From Adiantum capillus-veneris (lineage: Eukaryota > Streptophyta > Polypodiopsida > Polypodiales > Pteridaceae): a DNA stretch of 64,000 nucleotides. Each line of letters opens with the position of its first letter. Position 1 is the stretch's first letter. A model generated the notes under the pieces. It saw only the letters and a program-made list of their open reading frames with translations, did no database searches and was not told where the DNA came from. The stretch covers positions 94,836,112 to 94,900,111 of the forward strand of contig CM043945.1 of the NCBI GenBank assembly GCA_014529385.2. The letters are read 5' to 3'. Below, piece by piece: positions 22,921 to 34,770 of this stretch. A program made the position numbers and the translations under genes.

Positions 22921-23700
22921 TCAACCAGTTACAAGATCAACTCGAATGACAGGATCTTGGAACTTCAAGTAGACATGGTTTTTAGACCAATCATGCACCA
23001 TTTTTGCGTCCCTCATGAAAGGAGGTCGTAAGATCATCTCGGATGACATAGTGTGCTTGGAAAAATCCATAACAATGAAGGTATTCTTTATTTTATGTCC
23101 AAAGACCTTGATCTTGAGATCTTCTAGCATCCCAATAGGTTTAACAATAGTCCCATTGGCCATCTTTACTACTATGTTTGTAGTCCCAAGGTGAGGTCTT
23201 CCCATAGTTTCCCAGCAATTTTTAGTTACAATGCTAATCCCAGCACCACCATCAAGGATTCCCTTCACAATTAATCCCTTAGTAGTGGTTTGTTTGGTCG
23301 CATTGGATTCATCGCCTTCAAAGTATTGTCCCAACTTGTTAACATGTATTTCAACAACAGAGTTCTCATCTAGGTTGGGGTGTGGATCTAAGTGTTCCTC
23401 CTCTATTGGAACCTCCCTAGCTCCATCCATCTGTGCAAATTGCGGTAGCCCGACTTTTAGTTCTCCATTGAGGAAATCTCAAAGTGCTAAGAATAGCTCG
23501 GGGTCTCCATATAGTTTGGACATGATGGTGGTTCTAACTTCTAAAGCCATGAAATCCATCAATTTGGCAATATTTAACGCCACCCTTTGGGCTTCATTCC
23601 CTTGACATGGGGAAAATGGGATCTCCATTTCTCCGATAAGGTCGGGTAGTCCCTCTGTAAACATTCTCTCCAACAAGAAGGGAGTACGCCACTTTCTCAT
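22921..23700 (-). pseudogene. Aspartyl protease (retropepsin) of copy B
   Basis: An open stretch on the minus strand carries the active site ILDGGAGISIVTK, a flap-type region (VVKMANGTIVKPIGML) and the C-terminal strand ILRPPFMRDAKMVHDW. The active-site triplet is D-G-G where D-S-G or D-T-G is usual. Upstream (23479-23700) a helical segment resembles the gag-protease linker. The enzyme would cut the Gag-Pol polyprotein in the particle. N1 residues around 255 match strongly (ILDSGAGIAIATK ... RPFIRQLKMVQDW), the clearest sign that N1 and family G share ancestry. Copia 2 lies immediately upstream. Confidence 0.85.
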
Positions 23701-23996
23701 GACTTAAAGTCACTTTTTTCTTGGATAACACTTGGTATGGCTAGTGGTCTATGGACTTTGTGAGGTTGCTTTTGCGTAGGAAACACTGTGTCTGTAATCT
23801 GGATCTACCTAGGTGCTAGCTCTAGATTCCTTTGGGTCTCTTCTACCAAACCCATTAATTGATTGACTCGCTCGATCTCCTATGTAGGGTTTGGGTAAGT
23901 TCCTATCTTCTTCTTGGGCCCTGGCCATTGTGGCTCATGACAATCTTCCTTGTTTTTTTCTTTCCTAGCAGCCGTTTTAGTCTCCATGGTTTCACC

Positions 23997-24188
23997 TGAA
24001 GGAGTACGAGCGGAAGTGCGACGTGAGAGAGAGTGCGAGAAGAAGAGCACGACGATATGGTGAACTCGCTCTACTGTAATGTGTAGAGCATAGTGAGTTC
24101 TTATTAGGTTTTAACAAAAGAATATGTGTACATACCTGGCGGCCCGCCCACTTACCTGGGCGACCACATTGGGCTTTATACCCCAACA
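23997..24188 (-). repeat. 3' LTR of copia 2
   Basis: 192 bp, starting TGAAG and ending CCCCAACA on the plus strand. Nearly identical to 29344-29535. The next bases inside the element (24189-24200) give a purine run on the minus strand (AAGTGGGAGG), which is the polypurine tract. Confidence 0.95.
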
Positions 24189-24277
24189 ACCTCCCACTTA
24201 AAGTCCAATGTGGTACTTTAAGTGTGAGAGAAGCTACTATACAAGCTAATATACAAGAGATGTAGAGAAGTGATGCA

Positions 24278-27200
24278 CTACCCTACACCTAACTGCTTGC
24301 GAAAATGCGCAAAGATCTCTGAGGGAAGTCCTTTTGTAAGTAGATCAGCAGGATTTTCTGTGGTGTGAACTTTGACAAGCTAAAGTTGCTTATCCTCGAG
24401 CATTTCCCAGATGAAATGATACTTCACATCCACATGCTTTGTCTTTGAGTGATAAACTGGATTGCGAGCCAATTGTATAGCACTTTGACTATCACAATAT
24501 AACACAGGCATCTCTTCTTTGATTCCCAAATCTGTTACTAGTCGATTAAGCCAAATTGATTCTTTGCATGACTTTGATGCTGCAACATATTTAGCCTCTG
24601 TAGTAGACTGAGTAACACAATCTTGTAATCTAGAACGCCATGATACTGCTCCACCAGCCAATGTAAAGACATACCCTGACGTAGACCTTCGGTTGTCTAA
24701 GTCACCTGCATAATCTGAGTCTGTAAAACCCTTTACACTTAGCTCCTGACTCCCATAGCATATACGCATACTCTTTGTAGCTTTCAGGTATCTAAATATT
24801 CCTTTCACTGCCTCCCAATGTTTCTTGCCTGGTTTTGACATGTATCGACTTACTACTCCCACTGCAAATGCAATGTCTGGGCGAGTAGCAATCATTGCAT
24901 ACATTAAACTACCCACGGCAGACGCATATGGAATCTTATCCATTTCAGCCTGTTCTTCTTCAGACACAGGACAATCTTGTTTGCTAAGTTTCACATATGG
25001 TGGCAATGGAACACTCAATGCCTTTCCCTTCTCCATATTGAAACGTTGCAAAACCTTGTAAATATACTCTGTTTGAGATAACCAAATCAACTTCTTTGAT
25101 TTGTCCCTCTCAATGCGCATACCAAGTATATGACTTGCCTCACCCATGTCTTTCATGTCAAACGATTTTGCCATCTTTGACTTCAAAGCTGAAATTTCTT
25201 CCAAGTGCTTGCCAGCAATCAACATGTCATCCACATACAAAATAAGGATCAGCCAACTGCCATCCTTGGCCTTCTTTGTATATAGACAGTGATCGAACTC
25301 ACTACGTTTGTAGCCTTGAGAAAGCATAAACTTGTGGAATTTATGGTACCATGCCCTCGGTGATTGTTTTAAGCCATAAAGACTCTTTAACAACTGGCAT
25401 ACCCAATCTTCCTTGCCTTTCTCAACAAACCCTTCTGGCTGCTGCATGTAAATTTCCACATCTAAATCACCATGCAAGAACGCTGTCTTGACATCCATTT
25501 GGTGCAACACCAAGTCTAATATGGCAACCAATGCAAGAAAGCATCTCAATGTAGTCATCTTGACCACCGGAGAGAAGACTTCATCAAAGTCAATGCCTTG
25601 TTCTTGCTTAAAGCCCTTGGCAACAAGCCTTGCTTTGTACTTTGGCTGACTATCATGAGCGGTGATCTTATACCTGTAAACCCATTCACAAGGTAGAGCC
25701 TTTTTGCCCCGTGGTAATTTAACTAGCTTCCATATCTGGTTTTTATGCAGAGCTCTCATCTCTGACTGCATGGCCAATTGCCAATTCCCAGAGTCCTTCA
25801 TTTGCACTGCTTCCTTGTAACATGAAGGCTCATTGCAATCAGTCAACATGACATAATTCATAAATGGAACAAACCTATCAGGAGGTCGCGTGACACGTCC
25901 AAATCTATGCACAATAGGTGGCTCAGGCTCAGCCACAACCTGTGGTTCCACTCTATCTTGTCCTTGCTCCTCTTGAGCCTTGACATTTTGTCTTGCACGT
26001 GCAGGTCCATCTTCTTGGAAGAAAACTCTTCTAATCTCCTCAACCCTCTCTGGTTTAGAATGATATTTGGATTCATTAAAGTGAACATCATTGCTGGGAC
26101 AACCTTTCTGGATTCGGGATCCCAAAGTCTGTACCCCATCTCACCAGAATTACCATAGCCTAGAAAGATGCACTTTCTACTCTTTGGCTCAAGTTTGTTC
26201 CTAAATTCCTGTGGAACGTATGTATATGCCTCACAGCCAAAGACTCTGAGATGCTTGTATGAGGGCATTTTGCCTGACCATACCATCTCTGGCACTGAAT
26301 CCTTCTGCAAAACCTTGCTAGGAGATCTATTTACAAGATGAACAGCTGTTGATACAGCTTCAGCCCAAAACTCATTTGGCAGCTGTGCATTAGACAACAT
26401 ACTTCTGACCTTCTCTTGTATGGTCCTATTCATCCTCTCAGCAACACCATTTTGAGGTGGATTGTAAGGAGCAGTAAGTTCACGTTTTATACCTTTTGAC
26501 TCACAAAAGTCCTGAAAGGCCTTTGAAACATACTCTCCACCATTGTCAGTGCGTAAGTATTTAAGCTTCTTGCCACTCTGATTCTCCACAAGTGTCACAA
26601 ACGTTTTGAAAACACTAAACGCTTCATCCTTGTGCTTGAGAAAGTAAACCCATACTTTCCTCGAGTAATCATCTATAAATGTCATAAAGTAAGAAGCTCC
26701 CCCTAGAGATAGGTTAGGCATAGGTCCACACAAATCACTATGAACAAGTGCCAACTGTGTATCTCTTCTACTGCTTCTATGCTTATGTGGCTGCTGTGTT
26801 TGCTTACCATATAGACAATGTTCACAGAATTCAAAATCATTAAATGAAAAGCCAGGCAAATAACCAGAACGAGACAAGATTTACATGCCCTTCTTGGACA
26901 TATGTCCTAACCGGCTATGCCACAAAGAAACGTTCGGCTGCTCGGTTACATTGATTACATTTTTAGAGACATTTGATACATAAATCATGTAAAGTCCTCC
27001 AGACTTTACTCCATGTGCTACTGTCATAGAACCCTTGGATATCTTCCACATGTTCTGTCCAAAAATGGTGACGTAGCCAGCATCATCAAGTAAACCTGTG
27101 CTGATCAAGCTCTTTGTAATTGCGAGAACATGTCTCACATTCTTCAGCGTGAAAGAAGAGCCATTCTGAAACTTCAATTGAACATCTCCAACACCTAAGA

Positions 27201-28257
27201 TCTCACATGTTTGCCCATTGCCTAGCCGAACATGATCTTTAGTGGTCACATAAGAAGTAAACCACTCCTTGTTTGGAGACACATGAAGTGATGCCCCTGA
27301 GTCTATAATCCAGTCACTCAGTGCATTTCCATCAGATGCTGTAAGAAGAGCTGAGTCCATTGTATTCTTCAAGAAGTAGATGTCTCCTGACACTAGACTG
27401 TCATCCTCTGCAACAATGTTTGTCACATTTATTTCTTGAATCTTCAATGAGGACTTGTTCTTCTCACCATGGTCTTCAGCTTTCTCTTTGCCTTTTTCTG
27501 CTTTCCATTCTCTGCAGTCTCTTTTCATGTGACCCTTCTTGCCACAATGGTAGCATTCTATGTCACTCTTGCCTTTAGAACTGCGGGACTTGCTACGAGA
27601 CTGATTCCTCTTTCCACCTTTGTACTTTTCTTTGGTCCTTCCCCTGACAACTAAGGCTGTTCCTTTGCCTTTGTCCATTGTCTTTCTATTGGTTTCTTCA
27701 GTAAGCAGACTTCCTTCTACACCTGCTATGTTCAAACCATCTGGAGGTGCAGAATTACTCAAAGATGTGCGAAAAGTGTCCCAACTTTCCGGCAATGTGA
27801 TCAACAGGAACATAGCTCTAACAGGTTCATCAAACTTGACACCTTGAGCTGACAACTGACTATAGATTTTGTTGAATTCATTCAGATGATTGGACATAGG
27901 TGTCCCTTCTTTCATCTTCAAGTCAACAAGCTTCTTAAGCCAGTATACCTGTGAAGCTGCACTCTGCTTCTCATAAAGATCACTCAGCTTTAACCATGCT
28001 TGATAAGCCGACATCTCGTTTGCTACATTGAAGTAAACGCTTTCTGCCAAAGTCAGCATAATGGTAGAAAGTGCCAATTCATCCATTTTGCTCCATTCAT
28101 CTTCGTCCATATCTTCTGGTTTTATCCCTTTGAGCTTTATAGGTTTTATCTGCTTCTTTTGTACCAACACGTGCCAAATCTGCTTCTTCCACAATGGGAA
28201 ATTGGTTCCATCCAGCTTCTTGATATTGTAAAGAGCAGTGTCCTGTGATCCAGCCAT
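24278..28257 (-). pseudogene. Copia 2 Gag-Pol polyprotein (three lesions)
   Basis: The ATG at 28257 opens MAGSQDTALYNIKKLDGTNFPLW (Gag). The order is UBN2 Gag, zinc knuckle CYHCGKKGHMKRDC, protease DSGASLHV, the integrase zinc domain (LWHSRLGH, CEHCLYGK), the core (VHSDLCGP, LRTDNGGEY, GVAERMN), RT with MDVKTAFLHGD and YVDDML, and RNase H with STSGYVFTLAG, STTEAKY and YCDSQSAIQLA. All catalytic residues can be read. Lesions are a TAA just before 26877 (in integrase), a frameshift near 26110, and a TAG at 24380-24382. The frame continues past the TAG to a natural-looking end at 24278. It is therefore defective, although its LTRs look young; a functional relative probably supplied the proteins. 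Confidence 0.93.
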
Positions 28258-29329
28258 AGCTACGCTTCACAGTAGTTTACTTTTCTGGGAAAAATTTGGC
28301 AGAGTTTCCCCTATAAACTGACCTCTGAACCAATATCAACCTGTCAAATGAACCAAGAAAGCTTCAAATTCTGCAGAAATTTTGGCAGAGTCTCCTTTGT
28401 AAAATGGCTATGGTGTACTAAAAACAGACCAAAAAACAGCTCAAAAAACACTGTCTCTCTGACACTGTAAGCTGCGGGTAAACCTGTCCTGCACCTGTAC
28501 TGTCTCTCACTGTCCTATAAGCATAGACTGCGACAATGCCTCAACGTCAGTAAAGCAAAGATGCAATCCCAACTGTCTAACTCACAATCAATACATCCTA
28601 GCTGCCTATCTAAGGGTGCTCGAGGGATCGCTCCAAGACTTGTATCACCGAAAGGATCTCAACATTCAAGAATCCCCCAGATCAATAAAACCTCACTGGA
28701 CCCTCAACAAAGGCTGCAGTAAATCTGACAGTACATAGACTTCCCACAAAGTCATACATCCACAAATTTCCCACTGTATGCTGTAACCGCTGTGGCGGTT
28801 GTTTGCTGCGTGACTCACAGCCAGCAAACCCTCAACAGACATACATCATCTCTGACAATACATCCCATGTGGAAGTACTCGCAATGTCAGGATGAAATCT
28901 GGAATATCAAGCAGCAAACACAAGCTACCTGATGAACTAGTGGATGTCGCCTACAGTCTGTGTGTAGATGCGTCCGTGTCGTATGTGACACGCCTCCAAG
29001 AACTGTGAGCCGTCCTTCGATGTGTAGACAGCCACAAATCAACACTCTGGGAGTGTCGATATCCTCAGCACCTGCAGTCGTAGGCCGAAAACCCCAAATT
29101 TGCAGAGTCGGATCTGCACCTGTCGAGACCACGTAATCGAAAATGGCCTGCGCAGACCTTTGTCAAAGCCGAACGGTGGTCGAGATGACCTCAGAATGAA
29201 ATTCTGACAACACCTAGCCCTTCGGGCTACCCCACGAGATTTGGGGCCGTGTCTTCGCCTATCGAATTTCACTCCAATCTAAGTTGGTGACTCTAGCCTC
29301 CTGCAGTGTTGCCCCGAGCCTCGATCTGA
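28258..29329 (-). other. Long leader of copia 2
   Basis: This is 1.07 kb between the PBS and the gag ATG, without a convincing ORF. The part around 28640-28720 is similar to 46481-46560, the leader of copia 3, which links the two elements as relatives. Confidence 0.7.
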
Positions 29330-29341
29330 GCTCTGATACCA
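29330..29341 (-). promoter_or_regulatory. Primer-binding site of copia 2
   Basis: The minus strand reads TGGTATCAGAGC, a perfect 12-base complement of the initiator tRNA-Met 3' end, two bases from the LTR. Confidence 0.95.
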
Positions 29342-29343
29342 GT

Positions 29344-29535
29344 TGAAGTAGTACGAGCGGAAGTGCGACGCGAGAGAGAGTGCGAGAAGAAGAGCACGAC
29401 GATATGGTGAACTCGCTCTACTGTAATGTGTAGAGCATAGTGAGTTCTTATTAGGTTTTAATAAAAGAATATGTGTACATACCTGGCGGCCCGCCCAGTT
29501 ACCTGGGCGACCACATTGGGCTTTATACCCCAACA
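29344..29535 (-). repeat. 5' LTR of copia 2
   Basis: 192 bp with TG...CA ends, followed by the target duplication tcacc. Confidence 0.95.
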
Positions 29536-29540
29536 TCACC

Positions 29541-32501
29541 TAAATGGAAATCCTCTTCAGCATTATTCATATATACAGGTTCGTCACCAGTCCCTATGTT
29601 GGACTTTGAACTGGGGTCTGACTTCGCTGCTTTTTGCGATCTCTTCCTTCATGCTTTCTTCTTCTTCTGAGATTGGGCAATTGATGCTCTATCTCTTTCT
29701 TCAAGAGTATAATTTTGGTTTTGGAGCATTGATCACGTGAGTACATTTACTGGTACCACATGTGTACTTTGTGTTGGCTCCTCAGTAACCTCAATTAAAT
29801 TCAATGGAGTTATCTTTGGTGCATTTGGATTATTAGGACATTGGGCAATCAAATGATCTATACCACATCAATTACACATGAGTATTGGCATTGTGAATGT
29901 GCTCGCTTGATTGGTTTGCATCAATGTGGCATTCTTTTGTAATCTAATAGGACACTCGGCTACACGACCCCCACACTCGTAGCATTGAAGATGTGGTCTC
30001 TTGGTAGTGTAATCAATATTTTGGCCTCTTGCGGCAAAAGCAGCTACTTGATAGACATGTTTGACTTGTCTCCAATAGTCCTCCATTTAATATTGTGGAC
30101 TTTCTTCAAGTGCATCAATCCCATAGGAAATATTAGGGTCTATATCTTCCTCACAGCCTTCCAAACAAGCAATAGATGACTTACAACCCACTTGATTCAC
30201 ATAAGTGATTCTCAGATGTGGTGGTTGCGGTCCTAGCACTGGAGGTGGTAAGGGTGCTGTTTGAACAACATTTTGGGCCCTAGGGACCATGTGTTGTGAC
30301 GTTTGTTCAAGAGGTGGGGCCAGCATCAATGCAGGCACTCAAGGTGTGTCCGTCCATGCTACGGTTGGTCTATTGGCCATCGTGCATTTAAACACTATGC
30401 AATCCTTGGCTTGATGACCATACCTTCCACATGAATTGCAATTCCCATTAAATTTTACTCTAAAAGTAGGACATTCACTGGTACTAGGCGGACCATAGCG
30501 AATTGAGCACCATTGCTTTGTGGAGCATGATTGTCTCTAAGGCTCTCTTAAATAGCCTTGGTGAGATCTGCTAAAGACATCTTAGATATCTTTGGCTCTT
30601 TAGCAATAGGATTTATGGTCATTGGCTCATGCGCCGATGCTTGCGAGCTAGTAGATCTAGACTCAAAAGACGCTCTTTCTCCTTGAATCAATAAGTTGTC
30701 CATCAATTGGATCACATTGGTGGTGAATGCTTCCCAAGTGGTGATTCCCGTAATGACTAGGCCATTGTAGATATCCTCATGTCGTAATCCCCTAATGAAT
30801 CTATCAAGCAATGGTTATTATTGAAACACTCATTTAGATTACAAGGAGAATTCAAATGCTTCAAGCAAATAATAAAGTCTCTCACTAACTCCTCTTCCTC
30901 TAGTTGGGCTTTCTGGAGCTGAGATGCTACACCCCAAAGTACTCCCTCTCGTGTGTACTCTTTCGAGAACAGTCTCCTAAGAGTAGGGTAGATCGTTTTC
31001 TCCTCCATCCTTAGGGTTCTATACCAATCCCCAGCCTTTCCACTCAAGGTCAGGCTTAAAGCATTACTCTTATGGAGGTCATTGTGTTCTCCTAAGGAAT
31101 CGCATATTTATTCAAATACTTCGATATGCTTTCTCACGTCCTTGTCTCCAGTAAATTTTTGTGTGAGCTTAACTATTTGCACTGTCTTACTTCTAGGCTC
31201 TCTATCCGGCATGTTACACATATTTTTAGCAATGGATCGACCAATAGCTTGAGCAAAGGTTGCCAAGTCACCTAAGTGAGCAGGTATAGTGGGGACATGC
31301 AATTGTGGAATGGGGGTTTGCATTGGGTTGGCGTATATGCAGCCCTTGGGTTCCAAATTGGGTACGATGTTGTCCCATGTGGTGGTCCAAAGTTCATATG
31401 TGTGGCCTTAGGCATAGCAGACATCAGATGTGACATGCTAACGCTAGCTGGTATGGTCCCATTGAAATAAGAGCTTGGATGTTGTGGTTGTAGAGCATAA
31501 GTTGTTGAAACAATGGGAGGGGTAGGAGCTATATGAGTACAAGGACCCATAGGTGCATAAGAATGAAACACACTTGTAGGTACTGTTGCAAGCGTTGAGC
31601 TACCATGTAGTAGTGCTTTACTAACAAATGAGGTCCATGGCGTGTTTTTTGTCATGCCCATCACTGGGGTAGGCTGTGGTGTCATCAAGAGAAATGGGAG
31701 CTATACTTGGAAAGGTAAAGCTATCACTTGTGGGCGTAGATTGTACTGAGACCCCTGGCAAAACAACACATGGAGGATCCATTGGACTTACCGAGAGAGT
31801 CTCCATTTGTGATAAAGTTGGGGTTGCTTAGCCTTCCTTGTATTCAAGAATCTTATGAGAACCGTTGAAGGCATGTGGATCCCTTTGTTCTGCCTCTCTA
31901 GCTCAATAACCCTATGGATGACATCATGAACTCTTTGTTGTTGGTTCTCTATGCTAGTAGCACCCTTGTAAATTGTAGGACACCTAACCAACCAACGTGA
32001 TAGGTGTGACCTGTGTATAGGTCGGTTAAAGTCTCCGTTTGTAGTTCATACTCCTAGTTCTCATTTAGAAATGCTCCATCTAGGATTGAAGTGCTAGGGG
32101 TGTCCTTTAAACTAAATGCAATGTGGCTCCCCATGGGTGACCCTTAGTGGTTGCTAATTTAGGAGCACTCGATTGCTCGCATAGCATGGACGTTGACATA
32201 GGGACCTTCACTTTAGCTCTCTTCGTTGCCATACCTTACGTAGGCTCTTGATTTCCTTTTCCCTAGCCGCAATGATATATCGCTCAACCTCTTGCACTTC
32301 GCAAGGCTTCTCCCATCAGGTAATATAACCTCGGAGGTGGTTAGCTCTGAAGAGTCAGGGGGTGCAGTGAATGATTATTCACATGCACACTCTTCAGGAG
32401 CATGGGTCTACATTGGTCATGAATGGCGAATTTACTTCCCCCCCCCCTTCATTCACATCGTTAGCTCCATGTTCGGAGCGAGTGGGTCTACTGAAAGTAT
32501 C
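29541..32501 (-). pseudogene. Gag of copy B, main part
   Basis: From right to left: a proline-rich N-terminal part (31272-31991), then the Retrotrans_gag-type core at about 30548-31356 (VKLTQKFTGDKDVRKHIEVFE, LSGKAGDWYRTL, LRRLFSKEYTREGV, QLEEEELVRDFI, RFIRGLRHEDI). Two zinc knuckles follow: CYECGGRVAEC (histidine lost) and, near 29838-29879, C-x2-C-x3-H-x4-C with a TGA inside. Several frameshifts and stops occur. Gag would assemble the particle and bind RNA. The gene is cut at 32501 by N1, its presumed start lies at 44465, and copia 2 separates its 3' end from the protease. Confidence 0.8.
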
Positions 32502-33579
32502 TGTTAGCGGGTACGCCGCGACGGATGATGGAGCACAGCGAGAACACTGACCAACAAACTGTCAATCCGAGGACGTAGCTGACCCGACTAGGGCATGGAG
32601 GCAATCTCTGGGTTGTCAACCCTGAGCTAGACACGAACAACACTCTACAGTCACTTATCCTACCACAACACTACCATAAAGCAAAGAAACAGACAACGCA
32701 TCCTACGAAACACTACAAGCTCGAAACAGTCTCAAATCATATCAAAATGACTCGAAATCGGAGGGCAAGACTCACAAGGACATATCCTATATGGCCAAAC
32801 ACCTAAACCCTGAAAATCATAACTGTAAGACCTCTAATCGCTGTCGCGATAAACTCAAAACAACAATTTCCAAAGTGTCCGGAACTGATCTACAAAGACA
32901 TCAACACGAAGAGCTTCTCGCCCTGATTCTAACAACTACTCGATCATTCAGAACGAATGTCGTTTGAGGTACTTACGACCAAATATAGCTCGTAGCAGGC
33001 AGGCTCGCGATGTGGTCCTCGGCTTGCATTGCTTGCGTCGACGCGGAGAGCTCCTCGATGCTAACACGCTCCTACTCTCATATCTGCAATGTGATTAGTG
33101 TACGCGACGGTGTGTGTGCGTGAAGCTCACTACTGTGTGCTGGAGAACCCACGACTGTATATTAATTGAGATAACATAATGTGTCCCTTACAAAGCCTTG
33201 GGTTTTAGCTTATATACCAAGCCTTCAAACCTAATGTCCAGCCAAATGACCTGAATTGTCCCTAGGCTTCTACAGAGCTTAATTACAAGAAACTGAGTTG
33301 GCTTTACTCATTATACAAGCATCTGCGGCCAAAATACAAGTGCCGATTTAAAATATGAGGTTCCCGTGAACATTACAAAAGTGGCCGTAATGGCTCAAAA
33401 TAATAATAACGGGATATTCGATGACGTCCATGAACTTGTATCTTCATGTTGCAGCATCCATCTTCATCTTCATTACTTCATCACCATCTTCATGTGGAAT
33501 CTTACAGAATCTTTGAGGAATCTTTATGGAAACGTTGTTGAAAGGGAGTCAACGTTGTTGAAAGGGAGTCCTTTCAACA
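32502..33579 (-). repeat. 3' LTR of N1
   Basis: 1078 bp. It is nearly colinear with the right LTR, with scattered substitutions and a 20-bp duplication (AACGTTGTTGAAAGGGAGTC) close to its end. At 32839-32854 it contains a degenerate form of the leader palindrome (CTGTCGCGATAAAC). Confidence 0.93.
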
Positions 33580-33593
33580 CTCTCCCCCTCCGA
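33580..33593 (-). promoter_or_regulatory. Polypurine tract of N1
   Basis: The minus strand reads GGAGGGGGAGAG directly before the LTR. It is the expected plus-strand priming site and fixes the orientation of N1. Confidence 0.85.
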
Positions 33594-34770
33594 ATTCTTG
33601 TCGTCCCCGACAAGACCCTATGTCTTTGCTGGCCTTGACGAGTTCTTGATGTCTTGGTGTTGGTTGAAGTTGTTGTGGCAGCCTCTTCTGCAGTTGGTTG
33701 CTTTGCGTGATGTTAAAGCTGCCTTGAAGTTGTACCTATAGTGTATTTGAAGCCTGGAACTCTCCCCCTCTGATTGGTTGTAGTATCTTGAATTGCATGA
33801 GGTTGTATCGACTTGTTGGTGCAGCAGTTCGTTGTCATTGTAGCTCGAGTTTGCTCTTCCTCTGGTTGTTATTTGGAATTCGTACCTGTAAGTTGACTTG
33901 AAGCTTTGTCAAGCTGTTATTTGGCATCTCCCTTTTGACTTGGGGATATCGTGGTTCTTCTTGTTTTTGTTGTTATAAAAAATAAAAGAGTAAAAGTAAA
34001 ATGTAGCGTATATACAAAATGAAGGTCTTGGATACCTGGATAAGACTAAAGGGAAAAACCCAGTGGGACAAAATGTCTTTATTCATAATTAAATGCGAGG
34101 CTATATGTACTTAGGTTCTGATGTTATAGAGTAATGCTAAGTTAAAGTACATATGGCCATATGGCTACTAGTATGGGCTTGATATACATGGATAAGTGTT
34201 AGTAGCTTGAAGTCAGAGTCATTGTTATTGAGCAAAGACTTATAAAACCTGTTTTCGCTTGGTCATCGTCATTTGTTTGTGTAAGTGCATGGGTGGAATA
34301 AAAAAGAGTGCCTAATGCATATGTCCAATGATGGGACATCTATATGCTTGCACAAAGTTATGCATGTTAAACAAGATGCTGTGCGAGAGAAGAGTATTGA
34401 TGGGTTCTTCATGGAGTTAGTGTAGCGAGCAAAACATATAACATGAGTGCTTCAAAAGCTTTCACTACTCACAGAAGGGTTTTTGTTGTCGAGGTTTCTC
34501 CACTCTTCCTCACTGTGTCAAGTGCGTGAGTGTTTTTTTTTTTGGACGACTGTCTTCTCCACCTTATATATTATATGGACTTTGACTCTTATGCTCACCT
34601 CTTCCAGCATGAGCGACAGGACTTTATGTATGCTCAACTCTCCAGCTTGAGCTTATACCTATTAGCTAGACTCATAGACCACAGAAAAATATTAACTTGA
34701 AGCTTGGGTCTGACACTTTGCTCATTTAGTGGCTTAGCTGCGCGAATCTAGACTCTTATGCCATGTAAGT
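33594..34770 (-). other. 3' region of N1, no gene seen
   Basis: Non-coding DNA between the end of the long frame and the polypurine tract, rich in TTG/TTC repeats on the plus strand. No ORF is supported. Confidence 0.6.

Larger units (their letters stand above)
23997..29535 (-). mobile_element. Ty1/copia retrotransposon, copia 2 (youngest-looking element)
   Basis: The 192-bp LTRs at 23997-24188 and 29344-29535 differ at only a handful of positions. The target duplication tcacc is perfect (23992-23996 and 29536-29540). The PBS at 29330-29341 is a perfect complement to initiator tRNA-Met, and a purine run precedes the left LTR. Coding covers gag to RNase H with three lesions. It lies in the gag-protease region of copy B. 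Confidence 0.95.
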
